Source: Methanomicrobia archaeon LH_S13
GTDB taxonomy: Archaea > Halobacteriota > Syntropharchaeia > Alkanophagales > Methanospirareceae
Direction of reading: 5' to 3'
Length of the DNA stretch: 5,347 bases
Assembly (NCBI GenBank): GCA_023659785.1
Contig: JAGXOR010000095.1
Coordinates: 1 to 5,347, forward strand
The notes beneath the pieces were generated by a model, which saw nothing but the letters and a program-made list of their open reading frames with translations, was not told where the DNA came from and did no database searches. This document shows positions 5,154 to 5,347 of this stretch, in pieces; the first letter of the stretch is position 1, and the number at the start of each line of letters is the position of its first letter. The position numbers were made by a program, and so were the translations under genes.

Positions 5154-5347
5154 CTATCCATCTATCCGGATCTGGGATATAGCCAGTTATGACAATTGCG
5201 ATGTTATGCTCAGCAGAATATGCCCAAACGCTGTGTATATGCCTTTTCAACAGTTCCAGTTTTCATACTCTTATGTGGTTTTAGGTGTATGTAAATACCG
5301 CAACCCCAATACTAATGCCGATGCTGTGTGCACGTCCCTTCCCAAAT
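5146..5347 (-). pseudogene. DUF4258-like toxin remnant, 5' part outside the window
   Basis: On the minus strand one frame reads FGKGRAHSIGISIGVAVFTY (from 5346) and then hits TAA (5281-5283) and TGA (5263-5265). The same frame continues from 5262 as KLELLKRHIHSVWAYSAEHN and IAIVITGYIPDPDRWIDAN. The ending, with a hydrophobic strand, then Thr/Gly-Tyr-x-Pro-Asp-Pro-x-x-Trp, is characteristic of DUF4258 proteins, small RelE/BrnT-like domains often paired with a downstream YgiT-type antitoxin. That is exactly what follows here. Two in-frame stops, or frame switches around them, plus a frameshift at the junction with the zinc ribbon, mark it as non-functional. The family call is from pattern memory. 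An unrelated archaeal conserved hypothetical remains possible. The start lies right of 5347. Confidence 0.4.

Noticed and set aside
1..5347. CRISPR arrays, tRNA or rRNA genes, insertion sequences, replication origins.
   Set aside because: No regularly spaced repeats, tRNA-like cloverleaf, rRNA motif, transposase motif or origin-box cluster was seen on either strand.

Overview
The window comes from an archaeal chromosome, most likely a mesophilic euryarchaeote. The aspartyl-tRNA synthetase is the short (438-residue) archaeal type. Start codons lack close Shine-Dalgarno sites and instead sit about 25 bp from A/T-rich TATA boxes, which is the leaderless archaeal layout. Base composition is moderate. 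The YD-repeat relic, the PP-loop fragment and the S9 peptidase are the kind of genes found in methanogens and methanotrophic (ANME-type) archaea. That narrower placement is inference only.

Layout from left to right. (1) 1-465: a plus-strand relic of a YD-repeat (RHS-like) surface protein. It lacks both ends and needs two single-base frame corrections. (2) 472-503: an A/T-rich inverted repeat between two convergent genes, probably a terminator. (3) 548-2515, minus: an intact cytoplasmic S9-family serine peptidase. (4) 2516-2562: a 47-bp divergent promoter with one near-symmetric TATA box in the middle. (5) 2563-3879, plus: intact aspS, whose specificity residues predict a non-discriminating enzyme. 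(6) 3880-4310: 431 bp without a clear gene. It holds several inverted repeats and a good minus-strand TATA box leading into a broken gene or structured RNA. (7) 4311-4853, minus: an intact ADP-ribose-pyrophosphatase-type Nudix hydrolase. (8) 4890-5347, minus: a stack of broken genes, comprising the first ~40-50 residues of a PP-loop ATPase and an upstream locus that reads as a DUF4258-like toxin plus a YgiT/MqsA-like zinc-ribbon antitoxin, both frameshifted.

The three intact genes are housekeeping or metabolic functions: peptide turnover, aminoacyl-tRNA supply and nucleotide-sugar clean-up. They do not form one pathway; only the peptidase and aspS share a control region. The accessory material at both ends is decaying. 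Each of the four inferred frameshifts falls in a short homopolymer, so sequencing error must be excluded, although about 3.8 kb of coding sequence between them is undamaged. I did not find a convincing new biological system. The best leads are the shared TATA box, the predicted non-discriminating AspRS, the palindrome upstream of the orphan minus-strand promoter, and the decayed toxin-antitoxin-like locus.
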